A DNA stretch of 45,140 nucleotides, taken from NCBI GenBank assembly GCA_021201535.1, contig JAJQEU010000018.1, positions 1-45,140 of the forward strand. Direction: 5' to 3'. The DNA is from Clostridiales bacterium. Lineage in GTDB: Bacteria; Bacillota; Clostridia; Lachnospirales; Lachnospiraceae. The notes beneath the pieces were generated by a model. It saw only the letters and a program-made list of their open reading frames with translations, was not told the origin of the DNA and did not search any database. Shown piece after piece: positions 20,001-25,819 of the stretch. Within the stretch, counting starts at the first letter, position 1. The number at the start of each line of letters is the position of its first letter. The position numbers and the translations under genes are program-made.

Positions 20001-20298
20001 AGGATCCCAGCAGACGCTTGGTCACCGACAGGATATCCGAAACCGTACCGTCAGTATTGTCCGCCGCCTTCCCCAGGCTGAGCAGAACCCCGCGTTCTAC
20101 ATATTCAAGTACGATTCCTGATACGTTTTTCGTGATAGCGTTGGTAATGACACCGCCCACCACCTGCGCTTCACTCTCCGTCTCCGACGCCGACACCTGA
20201 GTGCTCACCACGGGCGTCATACATCCGGCAGCCACACACACTGCCAGCAAAACACTGAGGAAACGCTTCCTGCATGTTCTCATAAACTTCTTTCCCAT
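14092..20298 (-). CDS. giant secreted surface protein with GLUG and InlB-type repeats
   Basis: A 2068-residue exported protein. The start at 20298 (not the open frame to 20421) follows AAGGAG and begins a signal peptide (KRFLSVLLAVCVAAGCMT) that also has a weak lipobox, AAGC. Residues about 50-330 are helical with a coiled-coil stretch near 120-160 (ILDELDEIKNQISENQ). From about 640 to 1000 there are four divergent β-repeats ending in patterns like YTFTMPDQDVTVSASY and ISFVMPEQNVLV. From about 1010 to 1900 come GLUG-type β-helix blocks (GGIAGLSSGVIENS, AGGIVGCV), including two copies of a module starting H-x-Y-x-NG-x-C-x-x-CG near 1265 and 1574 and continuing GQLLWFAAMVNG. A classic InlB-B repeat (FAGWFTEHEEEITG) lies near 1960. 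The end is a Ser/Thr/Asp linker, then RTGD, a hydrophobic segment and KKRKIK, a wall-sorting-like or membrane anchor. An adhesin or glycan-binding role is inferred. Confidence 0.85.
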   Translation of the reverse strand: MGKKFMRTCRKRFLSVLLAVCVAAGCMTPVVSTQVSASETESEAQVVGGVITNAITKNVSGIVLEYVERGVLLSLGKAADNTDGTVSDILSVTKRLLGSSQSVTLGKISSKCDEILDELDEIKNQISENQARTEEAIAKVDVEIKKEELQDDWKELSDFSGTYQGVLDTFDELTTALQTYADHAASGELTDADEQELRYAYGKVKDFYAASSTDIDTHADMEFNFYTDLMTYLEMLSPYYPTQALPSSGDLTDESLWGDKVNDKEAYVDHLYKYYSSGNASEDEVYEGVAAGINEAITPLTIYLTAYRIYTEYEVQIYLTDATITDETDRDALVYEAWNDYYIAQNRIVRTIEQMLSFCHGYLDNYMRPYDVSQKIHMSYSSSGSHPLYKNFLGSVEYGTLYASYTSAYRMFYIVKPANTDSVYAINQWLGDSSNIYAKTITYNSGIEMWESTCYVMSQDYYNLFGSSGEDSGFTTISDPSELSDLVSPSAFALSGHYLDVYFTEQLGLQNVAEINHKTLDTDTSALRTGSFLLLAGQTSYSGASMDVELLNISMTLDPLDLDNTQVEISAGDLYQGKYASTGSDPLYVIMRATSMSRTISQSVSGGSATLYKKNSDDSLTEVSWGSSVASGTAMELHITPESGKVIDSVTLLNYEGEELCSLIETYEDAEGIEAEDDGSYVLHFSSPYQNVTVQVSCIDDPDPSRQVTLTTSDSGDLQFDGYNGISVEEYSEGDTVTFYARAYTGKLLESVTVTAADGSEIDCTALDETPLTLNEQGYTFTMPDQDVTVSASYTNGYTVVFSNPDTGGYALSAEECQYDDWRAATLTYAAGDTVTITTDPDDTFYCSNIIVRGLSLANEISVTVTEDGISFVMPEQNVLVTPVFASSASPYVRLVGNTEENRVLAFSDDGSGNTINSNVYPYAYGTEVTICVVDENLPEDSDEIRLKLEYSTGESFTAYTYDEEEKTITFTMPNSAVLVYAPIYLSGEGTEESPYLIGNYDTLVMAADYINSDPETYGSACYELTADLDAAGESFTAIESFSGTFSGNGYSISGLTAALFGTLEEDAVVSDLILTGSQVAVTDGAEYAGIVTDINSGTVSGCIVEDSSLTGSSGTVGGGIAGLSSGVIENSAVYGTTFGAAWKIVGGIAGQISGDEAQITDSYASAALPEAQAVYGEKADAADSCLADNCYYDSDLISAQGTAADGTTAKTAAQFASGEVTWLLNGGVTDGTQVWYQNVDISEYDAYPQLAGATVYYYETSGYSNHVYVNGICADCGIWERPNQSEDGTYLIGNAGQLLWFAAMVNGEENTAAILDEQNTAASAMLTADIDLEGMAWTPIGSDETGTYQGVFDGQNYVIENLSVDSDADRQGLFGVLGDGAAIRNLTIESGSVSGANYVGAIAGAVSGGTAVIENCLNRADVTAGGVNAGGIVGCVFSVEDGYIAIRNCGNTGTVTGASESAGIAGYAGSNAVIDACYNTGTVTGYQSERIIARYGSGSTLTTLYYLDTLATTQDGGTAASADDFGSGMVTWNLNGGVTDGTQAWYQTLGTDDVPVPDATHATVYYENTYNNGHTYENGFCTDCGCYEPAVKNSDGVYEISNGGQLFWFAALVNGDTTNAYFEAQDTSASAILTDTIDLEGREWTPIGNESNAYSGTFDGQGNVIRGFSITKAAICLGLFGYASGAEITDFSAYGSIIVNETSVEVAGIVGVIDYGTISCVNNHVNITNTGGILYNTGGIVGSVRESDSSEDIVYIEKCMNYGTIAINYSVLIQTLGGIAGIIGGNPVIRDCGNVGALSSRNNELHATALGGIIGGCFAYSADPYYITNCFNVGTIASDITTLTGAIVGRNETGRTEQNCIWQEGSADRGVGFGTGATIMMTEDSFQNGEVAWQLNTTGETEDNRGVWTQGEEYPVIAESTEVATYCISFQYNNADEQTVRHATYYINGGLKAVLPEIPTLANHRFAGWFTEHEEEITGEFVVSEDITLTGKFVRLSEETTATESSTDSTDDADSTDSTSTGSGSAGSTKVSSVRTGDPASQTWLWLAIGIAAAVGVSAGMKKRKIK

Positions 20299-20376
20299 AT
20301 TCTGTCTCCTTTTCACATGTTGTTCACATTTTTTCACACCGTGATTGTAACAGATTTTTTTTCGCCCGATAAGACA

Positions 20377-20412
20377 TACTGCACGAAAGTGTCGCTTACT
20401 GCACGAAAATGT
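20377..20412. repeat. 16-bp direct repeats, candidate operator
   Basis: TACTGCACGAAAGTGT (20377-20392) and TACTGCACGAAAATGT (20397-20412) differ at one base and repeat with a 20-bp period, about two helical turns. They lie between the divergent giant surface gene and the Cro-like regulator. Confidence 0.6.
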
Positions 20413-20480
20413 TGAAATCACTGCGATATACCACCCATCGCTCCGAAACGCCCTGCGTTTCCATTTCCTGTTTTTCTACA

Positions 20481-20531
20481 TATAGGTTCCGAAAACGGAA
20501 CCTGTATCTCCACAGAAATTGAATTTATAAT
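20481..20531 (+). promoter_or_regulatory. inverted repeat and -10 element before the Cro-like gene
   Basis: AGGTTCCG (20484-20491) and CGGAACCT (20496-20503) are a perfect palindrome with an AAAA centre, extendable outward to 20481/20506 through one G-T pair. TATAAT is at 20526-20531. A good -35 is not visible, and the palindrome sits where it would end, as an autoregulatory operator would. Confidence 0.45.
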
Positions 20532-20557
20532 ATAAAAAAACGGGAAGGAGGGAGATC

Positions 20558-20809
20558 ATGATCAAATATGACAGGCTTTGGGAAACCATGGACAAAAAAG
20601 GTATTACCCAATATGTCCTGATACATAAACATCACATGAGCAAATCCCTTCTTCAGCGCCTGCGAAAAAACGAAGGCGTCACCATGCATACCATCAACAC
20701 GCTCTGCACCATTCTGAATTGTAATATTGAAGATATCGCGACATTTTATAATGATAGAGAAGATACGCATATAGATTCAGGCTACTGTGGCGTTTCAAAA
20801 GATGATTGA
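20558..20809 (+). CDS. small Cro/C1-type HTH regulator
   Basis: An 83-residue single-domain XRE-family protein of the short Cro/YozG-like type. It starts MIKYDRLWETMDKKGITQY and carries the helix-turn-helix region near 16-45, followed by TINTLCTILNCNIEDIATF, the usual end of the domain. A strong RBS (AAGGAGGG) precedes the ATG. It is divergent from the giant surface gene, with direct and inverted repeats in the shared 259-bp region, so it may control that gene and itself; this is inference. Confidence 0.85.
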   Translation: MIKYDRLWETMDKKGITQYVLIHKHHMSKSLLQRLRKNEGVTMHTINTLCTILNCNIEDIATFYNDREDTHIDSGYCGVSKDD

Positions 20810-20844
20810 AAGGGATTTTTTACCGTCGTCATCAAAATCAGGAT

Positions 20845-20873
20845 TTGCCAGATTCCACGGACTATGCTACAAT
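20845..20873 (+). promoter_or_regulatory. promoter for the TSCPD gene
   Basis: TTGCCA (20845-20850) and TACAAT (20868-20873) with a 17-base spacer, about 70 bases before the ATG. Confidence 0.65.
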
Positions 20874-20944
20874 GTAGTGTATGCTGTGAGCCAACAGCTC
20901 GCGAACAGGCACGGCAGAGTATATAAAATACCGGAGGAATCATC

Positions 20945-21199
20945 ATGAGCTATATATATAAGACAAAAGGCACCTGCTCCACCCGCATTGAGGTAGAACT
21001 GGACGGAGATATTATAAAAGAAGTACGTTTCACCGGCGGATGCAACGGCAATCTGCAGGCGGTCTCCCGCCTGGTCGCAGGGCGCCCCGTGGATGAGGTC
21101 ATAGATACCCTCTCCGGCATTCGCTGCGGCATGCGGCCGACCTCCTGCGGCGACCAGCTCTCTAAAGCGCTTCTCGCCGCCAGGGCACAGGGCAACTGA
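20945..21199 (+). CDS. TIGR03905-type TSCPD domain protein
   Basis: An 84-residue stand-alone TSCPD domain, the fold also found at the C-terminus of some vitamin B12-dependent ribonucleotide reductases. Conserved cysteines are at GTCSTRI, FTGGCNGN, IRCGMRP and PTSCGDQL. Function of the stand-alone family is not established; metal binding or nucleotide metabolism is possible. RBS GGAGG precedes the ATG. Convergent with the NYN gene, with only 39 bases between the stops. Confidence 0.88.
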   Translation: MSYIYKTKGTCSTRIEVELDGDIIKEVRFTGGCNGNLQAVSRLVAGRPVDEVIDTLSGIRCGMRPTSCGDQLSKALLAARAQGN

Positions 21200-21238
21200 T
21201 CCGCAGATCTGTGCAGCATTTTTGATTTTGATAGTCCG

Positions 21239-22060
21239 CTAACGACTCTTTCTGGATTTCTTCCCCCGCGACACCGCATCCGTCTTTGCGTCAGCTTTCT
21301 TTTTCACATAGGCGATCGGGGTCTTTTTGTTGTCGTCAAAATAAACCATCTCGATCTCCAGCCCGTCGATCACCTTGATAAACTCGCTGAACTTCCGATA
21401 CCGCCCGTAATTGCGTTCATCGAAATCCGGAAACTTTTTCGTCAGAAGACGTCCCAGCTCGGACAGAAGCATCCTGCCGTCCTCGTCGGAATTCTTATCG
21501 AGAATCTCGAATATATTCTTTCGAATCTTTGACAGTCTGGTGATCGGTGATCCCTCCGGAGCTGAGTCCTCCGCGGCAGCCGTCTCCGTTCCCGCGGTCT
21601 GCTCATCCTCCTCCGATATCGTATTCTTAAAAAGAACATCCAGCACCTTAAACTCCTCGCAGGAGCGGACAAAAGCCGTCGGCGTCTTGGACTCTCCCAT
21701 GCCGATCACGATCTTGCCGGCTTCACGCAGACGCATCGCCAGCCTCGTAAAATCACTGTCCGACGAGACGATGATAAACCCGTCCACATTGTCCGAATAC
21801 AGGATATCCATCGCATCGATGATCATAGAGGAATCGGACGAGTTCTTCCCCGACGTGTAGCTGTACTGCTGCATCGGAATGATAGAATTCTCCAGAAGAC
21901 ACTCTTTCCATGTCTTCTTCTGGTAATCCGTCCAGTCCCCGTATGCCCTGCGCACGCTGACGACGCCGTAGGATTTCGCCTCATTCAACATCACCGACAG
22001 GTATTTCGGCGATATGTTATCCACATCGATCAAAAGTGCAAATTTGTTTTCTTTCGCCAT
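21239..22060 (-). CDS. NYN (PIN-like) domain protein with OST-HTH/LOTUS domain
   Basis: A 273-residue LabA/YacP-like protein. The N-terminal NYN ribonuclease fold shows its acidic cluster: FALLIDVDN at 7-15, SSMIIDAMD, and IVSSDSDFTRLAMRLRE. An acidic linker leads to a LOTUS/OST-HTH-like domain around residues 170-250 (KIRKNIFEILDK, GRYRKFSEFIKVIDG), and the tail is basic. Such proteins are thought to act on structured RNA; the substrate is unknown. Its RBS GGAG lies just after the stop of the YbjQ-family gene, 13 bases upstream, so the two form an operon. Confidence 0.88.
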   Translation of the reverse strand: MAKENKFALLIDVDNISPKYLSVMLNEAKSYGVVSVRRAYGDWTDYQKKTWKECLLENSIIPMQQYSYTSGKNSSDSSMIIDAMDILYSDNVDGFIIVSSDSDFTRLAMRLREAGKIVIGMGESKTPTAFVRSCEEFKVLDVLFKNTISEEDEQTAGTETAAAEDSAPEGSPITRLSKIRKNIFEILDKNSDEDGRMLLSELGRLLTKKFPDFDERNYGRYRKFSEFIKVIDGLEIEMVYFDDNKKTPIAYVKKKADAKTDAVSRGKKSRKSR

Positions 22061-22073
22061 ATTTTACTCCATC

Positions 22074-22385
22074 CTATAAGTATCTGACCGCTGTTCCGTA
22101 TGCGATCACCTCCGCGCCGCCCTGAATGATCGCGGAAGTGGCAAAGCGGGTACTCACGACCGCATCCGCGCCCATGCGCTCCGCCTCGGAAATCATACGC
22201 TGCGTCGCGATCTCCCTGGCCTCATTCATCATCTCGGTGTAGGCCTTCATCTCACCGCCCACCAGGTTTTTGAATCCGGCTCCCAGATCCTTTCCGATAT
22301 TTTTACACTGGATCGTGCTGCCCTTTACCATGCCGAGCATGCTCAGATCCTTCCCTGTAATGTAATCTGTCGTCACTAATAACAT
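22074..22385 (-). CDS. YbjQ/UPF0145 family protein
   Basis: A 103-residue complete member of the YbjQ (DUF74) family, sometimes labelled heavy-metal-binding on weak evidence; the fold forms pentameric rings. Family patterns are VTTDYITGKDLSMLGMVKG at the N-terminus and ARKEA-like EAREIATQRM followed by GADAVVSTRF. RBS GAGGAGG lies upstream. First gene of a two-gene operon with the NYN protein. Confidence 0.9.
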   Translation of the reverse strand: MLLVTTDYITGKDLSMLGMVKGSTIQCKNIGKDLGAGFKNLVGGEMKAYTEMMNEAREIATQRMISEAERMGADAVVSTRFATSAIIQGGAEVIAYGTAVRYL

Positions 22386-22566
22386 AGCTGTTCCTCCTCT
22401 GTTCTCCTCTGTTAACTCTCATATCATAGCATATTTATTCATGGAAAAAAACTCTTTTCTTGAAAGATACTGATTCTGTTTTCCATAAAAGGTCTCCTCT
22501 GCAAAAATAAAAGGATTAAGTGAACCTGTACATTTTTCCGTATGCGTGCTAAGATAATCAAAACAA

Positions 22567-22636
22567 ACTTCCATGCGCCGCTGTCGCAGCGCGCCAACAG
22601 TAAAACACACATCGTCGGATTCTGAATACAGAATCC
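22567..22636 (+). repeat. R2 repeat fragment and hairpin upstream of the chaperone gene
   Basis: 22567-22596 matches the first 30 bases of the R2 copies at 23644 and 31378 (ACTTCCATGCGCCGCTGTCG). It is followed by an unrelated perfect stem GGATTCTG/CAGAATCC (22617-22624 and 22629-22636) just before the chaperone gene. No promoter was clear in 22386-22669. Confidence 0.6.
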
Positions 22637-22669
22637 CGGCTAAAATTCTAACAGAAAACGGGGGCTTAA

Positions 22670-23617
22670 ATGAAATTAGGAAAATACAAAGGCCTGAAAA
22701 TCAGCCAGCCGGATCTCACGGTTCAGGAGGCAGAGATTGATCAGGTATTAGAAAACAGGCGGCGCGAGAATGCCGTTGTCTTTCATATAGACGGCCGCGG
22801 CGCGAACTGGGGCGACGAAGCCGTACTGGATTTTGAGGCAGAGTGCAAAGGAAAGCCGATCCCGAACGGAAAGAGGCGCAGCTACCCCCTGCGTTTGGGT
22901 TCTCACACCTTTGTCAGCGGATTTGAGGACGCCATAGTCGGACACTTGCCCGGAGAACGTTTCGACATTTTCGTCACTTTTCCCGGCGACTACCGCATCC
23001 CCGGGCTGGCCGGACACGACGCTGTTTTTCATGTGCATCTGAAAGCGCTCCGTCTGCCGGAATACCAGGAGATCGACGATGATTTCGCCCGGGATTTTTC
23101 CGAACATGATACGCTCGCAGACTGGCGCACGGAAATACGTGCGGAGCTGGAGGCACGAAGAACGATCTCTGCCAACGAAAAACTGGCGCGCGATCTGATG
23201 GATCTGGTCATCGCAGACTCTGTCATCCCGATCGATCCGGTTCTGAAACAGGAAATCGCCGATGAATTATACGAAGACTTTCTGCTGGATCTGGAGGCGG
23301 ATGGAATGACGCTGGAAACATGGCTTCGCCGCTCCGGCCGGACTGAAGACGACCTCCGCGCGTCTCAAAAAGAAGAAGCGAAGCGTCTCATCCAATCAGA
23401 ATCCGTCCTTCACGCTATCGCTGAGCGGGAACATCTGCAGGTCTCCGATGAAGAACTGGCAGAGGAGATTGCCGCTCTGGCAGAAGAAGAAGGCGAATCT
23501 CCGGATCTATTCATCCAAAGCCTCGGAGACGACGAGCTTGAAAGCATCACCGACCAGCTTCTGCTGGACATGGCTCTGTCGTTTATTCTGGAGCACGCCA
23601 TCCTGCTGCCGGAGTGA
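22670..23617 (+). CDS. trigger-factor-like peptidyl-prolyl isomerase/chaperone, truncated type
   Basis: A 315-residue protein with the trigger-factor order but no N-terminal ribosome-binding domain (the GFRKGKVP signature is absent). It opens KLGKYKGLKI, the junction where Clostridial trigger factors enter their FKBP domain. The FKBP part spans about 40-130 (GDEAVLDFEAECKGKPI, VSGFEDAIVGHLPGE). A SurA/trigger-factor-type helical chaperone domain follows from about 135 to the end. It probably helps folding away from the ribosome. It starts at an ATG with a GGGGG-type RBS and is flanked by R2 repeats on both sides. A full-length tig is not in the window. Confidence 0.85.
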   Translation: MKLGKYKGLKISQPDLTVQEAEIDQVLENRRRENAVVFHIDGRGANWGDEAVLDFEAECKGKPIPNGKRRSYPLRLGSHTFVSGFEDAIVGHLPGERFDIFVTFPGDYRIPGLAGHDAVFHVHLKALRLPEYQEIDDDFARDFSEHDTLADWRTEIRAELEARRTISANEKLARDLMDLVIADSVIPIDPVLKQEIADELYEDFLLDLEADGMTLETWLRRSGRTEDDLRASQKEEAKRLIQSESVLHAIAEREHLQVSDEELAEEIAALAEEEGESPDLFIQSLGDDELESITDQLLLDMALSFILEHAILLPE

Positions 23618-23643
23618 TGTCAGGCTGCGTTCTTCGTCAGTAA

Positions 23644-23786
23644 ACTTCCATGCGCTGCTCATGCAGCGCACCAACATCTATGAAAGCCCATCGCTCTGCT
23701 CTTCGAGTCTACGCTCCGGTCGGCGCTAAACAGACGTCCCCCGGACGTCTGGCGCCCCGTGATAGCCGCCGGTATTCGTATTCCGG
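23644..23786 (+). repeat. R2 repeat, long copy
   Basis: Nearly identical to 31380-31440 over its first 60 bases (hairpin GCGCTGC/GCAGCGC at 23652-23658 and 23663-23669, then AACATCTATGAAAGCCCATC). It matches again at its end (GCCGCCGGTATTCG). Between these it carries an extra 9-bp hairpin, CAGACGTCC/GGACGTCTG, at 23731-23751. Confidence 0.75.
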
Positions 23787-23811
23787 ACAATTTTTATACT
23801 GCATCACGCAT

Positions 23812-23867
23812 AAAAAAACTCCTTTTGCAGATACTGTCTTCATAACAGCAGTAAAAGGAGTTTTTTT
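23812..23867 (+). terminator. terminator-like hairpin that sequesters an RBS
   Basis: A perfect 15-bp stem (23812-23826 with 23853-23867) plus a small inner stem CTGT/ACAG (23834-23837 and 23845-23848) ends in seven T. The 3' arm contains AAAAGGAG, which is the RBS of the ATG at 23870. The same hairpin can therefore end the transcript from upstream and hide the start of the next gene. Confidence 0.7.
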
Positions 23868-23869
23868 AT

Positions 23870-24052
23870 ATGACTGAAAAAAAGGAACTAAAGGCAGATA
23901 ACTATGATTACCTTGCGCACTCTGCCTCCGCAAATGACCAGACCGGTCTGATTCCCGCCGGCATCATGAGCGACGCCGAACGGGAATCCTATCAGAATCT
24001 GTACCCCTATCCGCCCCCGCTGGTAAAAAAGGAAGATGAGAATGCGGACTGA
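23870..24052 (+). CDS. small conserved-looking protein of unknown function
   Basis: A 60-residue acidic, soluble protein with the readable core DYDYLAHSASANDQTGLIP-like segment (NYDYLAHSASANDQTGLIP) and ESYQNLYPYPPPLV near the end. I do not recognise a named family, although the spaced TGLIP and YPYPPP pattern looks like a real small protein rather than chance. Its RBS (AAAGGAG at 23854-23860) is embedded in the terminator stem just upstream. Convergent with the MATE gene; stops are 14 bases apart. Confidence 0.6.
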   Translation: MTEKKELKADNYDYLAHSASANDQTGLIPAGIMSDAERESYQNLYPYPPPLVKKEDENAD

Positions 24053-24066
24053 TCCTGTCAGAATCA

Positions 24067-25443
24067 TCACACCACCCGGTGCCGCAGCCATTTCCGGCGT
24101 TTAAACCGAACACAGAAAATGATGCCGCGCATTGTCCAGTCTGCAAACATGCCGATCCACACGGCCATCGGCCCGAAGCCCTGCACACGGCAGAGATAAA
24201 TACACAGCGTCACGCGGAAGATCCACATGCACAGCGTGGATGTCAGCATGGAAAATTTCACATCCCCTGCCGCCCGCAGGCCGTAGGCCGGTATAAACGC
24301 CTGCGTCCAGATGATCGGCTTGATCAGGGTGATCCAGGACATCATGAACACACACAGCTGCGCGCTGTCCGCCTCCATCCCCGCCAGACGCACGACCGGC
24401 CGGGTCAGCGCAAAGATCAGCAGGGAAAACGCGACCACCGTCACTTCCGCAAAGATACTCAGTTTTTTGATATAGTAGACGGCCTGATCCTTTTCCCCGG
24501 CACCGATACACTGCCCGACAATCGTCATCAGGCCGATGCCGATTCCCATCGCACACACGCTGGTCAGATATTCCAGTATATTCGTCATGGCCTGCGCGGC
24601 AATCGCGATCGTTCCCAGCGTGGATACAGTGGACTGAATAGCCAGCTTCCCGAACTGAAACATACCGTTCTCAATGCCGGAGGGAATGCCCACGGCGAGA
24701 ATCACACGGATCAGCACCGGATCCGGCCGAAGCCTCGCGTAATTCCGGATCACGATCACCTGCCTGTCTCTCCGCTGAAAGCAGATCATGACAACCGCCA
24801 TGAGCACGCGCGAGATCAGCGTGGAGAGCGCGGCGCCCAGCACACCCATATCCAGCGCGAAGATCAGGATCGCATTTCCTGCGATATTGACAAAGTTGCA
24901 GATCACCGATACCGTCATCGGCAGACGGGAATTCCCCTCCGCGCGGAAAAAGGACGCATTCGCGTTGAACAGGGCGATAAACGGGTAGGAAAGCACGGTC
25001 ACCAGAAAATAGATCTGAGAGGCCTCCATCACATCCGCGTCTACCTGTCCGAAAATCAGCTGCAGCAGCGGATACCGAAACACAATACAGACTGCCATAA
25101 TCCCGACTGAGATCAGAAACATGGTGAGAAACACCTGGTTGGCCGCCTGTCTGCACGCCTCATGGTTGTGCTGGCCCAGATACTGGGAGCACACGATCGT
25201 ACCGCCCGCCGCCAGCGCCACAAACACCTGCAGCACCAGCGTGTTAATTGAATCTGTCAGGGAAACCGCGGAGATCGCCGCACTCCCGACATTGCTCACC
25301 ATCACAGTGTCCACCGTCCCCATCAGGGCGTTCAGGAGCTGTTCGATCATCAGCGGAACCAGGAGCAGATACAGATCCCGGTTGGTGAACAGCAAGTCTT
25401 CTTTTCTGATATCCGGTTTATTACCTGTTTTTCTTTTCTTCAT
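24067..25443 (-). CDS. MATE family efflux transporter
   Basis: A 458-residue MATE exporter with about twelve membrane segments and a basic C-terminus (RFKRRKWLRHR). Family patterns include PLMIEQLLNALMGTVDTVMV in the first helix, GAALSTLISRV mid-protein and PSGIENGMFQFGK at the start of the second half. It is only distantly related to the MATE protein at 406-1785. ATG at 25443 is preferred to an upstream in-frame TTG at 25494, since relatives begin close to the basic KKRKTG stretch, but the RBS (GGAAAA) is weak. A possible minus-strand promoter (TTTCAA-17-TAAGAT) lies near 25530-25560. Substrate unknown. Confidence 0.9.
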   Translation of the reverse strand: MKKRKTGNKPDIRKEDLLFTNRDLYLLLVPLMIEQLLNALMGTVDTVMVSNVGSAAISAVSLTDSINTLVLQVFVALAAGGTIVCSQYLGQHNHEACRQAANQVFLTMFLISVGIMAVCIVFRYPLLQLIFGQVDADVMEASQIYFLVTVLSYPFIALFNANASFFRAEGNSRLPMTVSVICNFVNIAGNAILIFALDMGVLGAALSTLISRVLMAVVMICFQRRDRQVIVIRNYARLRPDPVLIRVILAVGIPSGIENGMFQFGKLAIQSTVSTLGTIAIAAQAMTNILEYLTSVCAMGIGIGLMTIVGQCIGAGEKDQAVYYIKKLSIFAEVTVVAFSLLIFALTRPVVRLAGMEADSAQLCVFMMSWITLIKPIIWTQAFIPAYGLRAAGDVKFSMLTSTLCMWIFRVTLCIYLCRVQGFGPMAVWIGMFADWTMRGIIFCVRFKRRKWLRHRVV

Positions 25444-25659
25444 ATGTTTTCCGATTTTCACTTCGCTACGGGGCAAACCTTTCCCGCAAAACAAAATAAT
25501 CCGGCAGATATGCCGTTTTGCGTGAATCCTATCTTAGCACCATTGCCTCAATTTTGAAAGTATTAATTTCTCCGGACATGATTTCATCTCTTTTTTCATA
25601 TATGATCGCGCGCAAAATTTCCCTTTCGGAATCCGCAGATCTGTCGCCGCCGAAAATTC

Positions 25660-25687
25660 TTGCAATACGAACCGAAAAGAGTATAAT
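25660..25687 (+). promoter_or_regulatory. promoter for thiC
   Basis: TTGCAA (25660-25665) and TATAAT (25682-25687) with a 16-base spacer give a start near 25694 and a leader of about 125 bases. The leader lacks the TPP-riboswitch core (no CTGAGA, no ACCTGAT). It does contain an imperfect long stem near 25749-25797 (CTCCGGGATTTTTGT against ACAAATTTTCCCGGGAG), close before the RBS. Confidence 0.65.
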
Positions 25688-25819
25688 TTGAATCAGCGGC
25701 CGATCGGGGACACCACTTTCTGTCGCTATATAAAACGTGCCATGTTCTCCGGGATTTTTGTCTGACTTTACCGATGATACAAATTTTCCCGGGAGTGCAT
25801 GATCAAAAAGGAGGATACT

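Noticed and set aside
25695-25819. TPP riboswitch before thiC
   Set aside because: Expected for thiC, but neither conserved core sequence is present.
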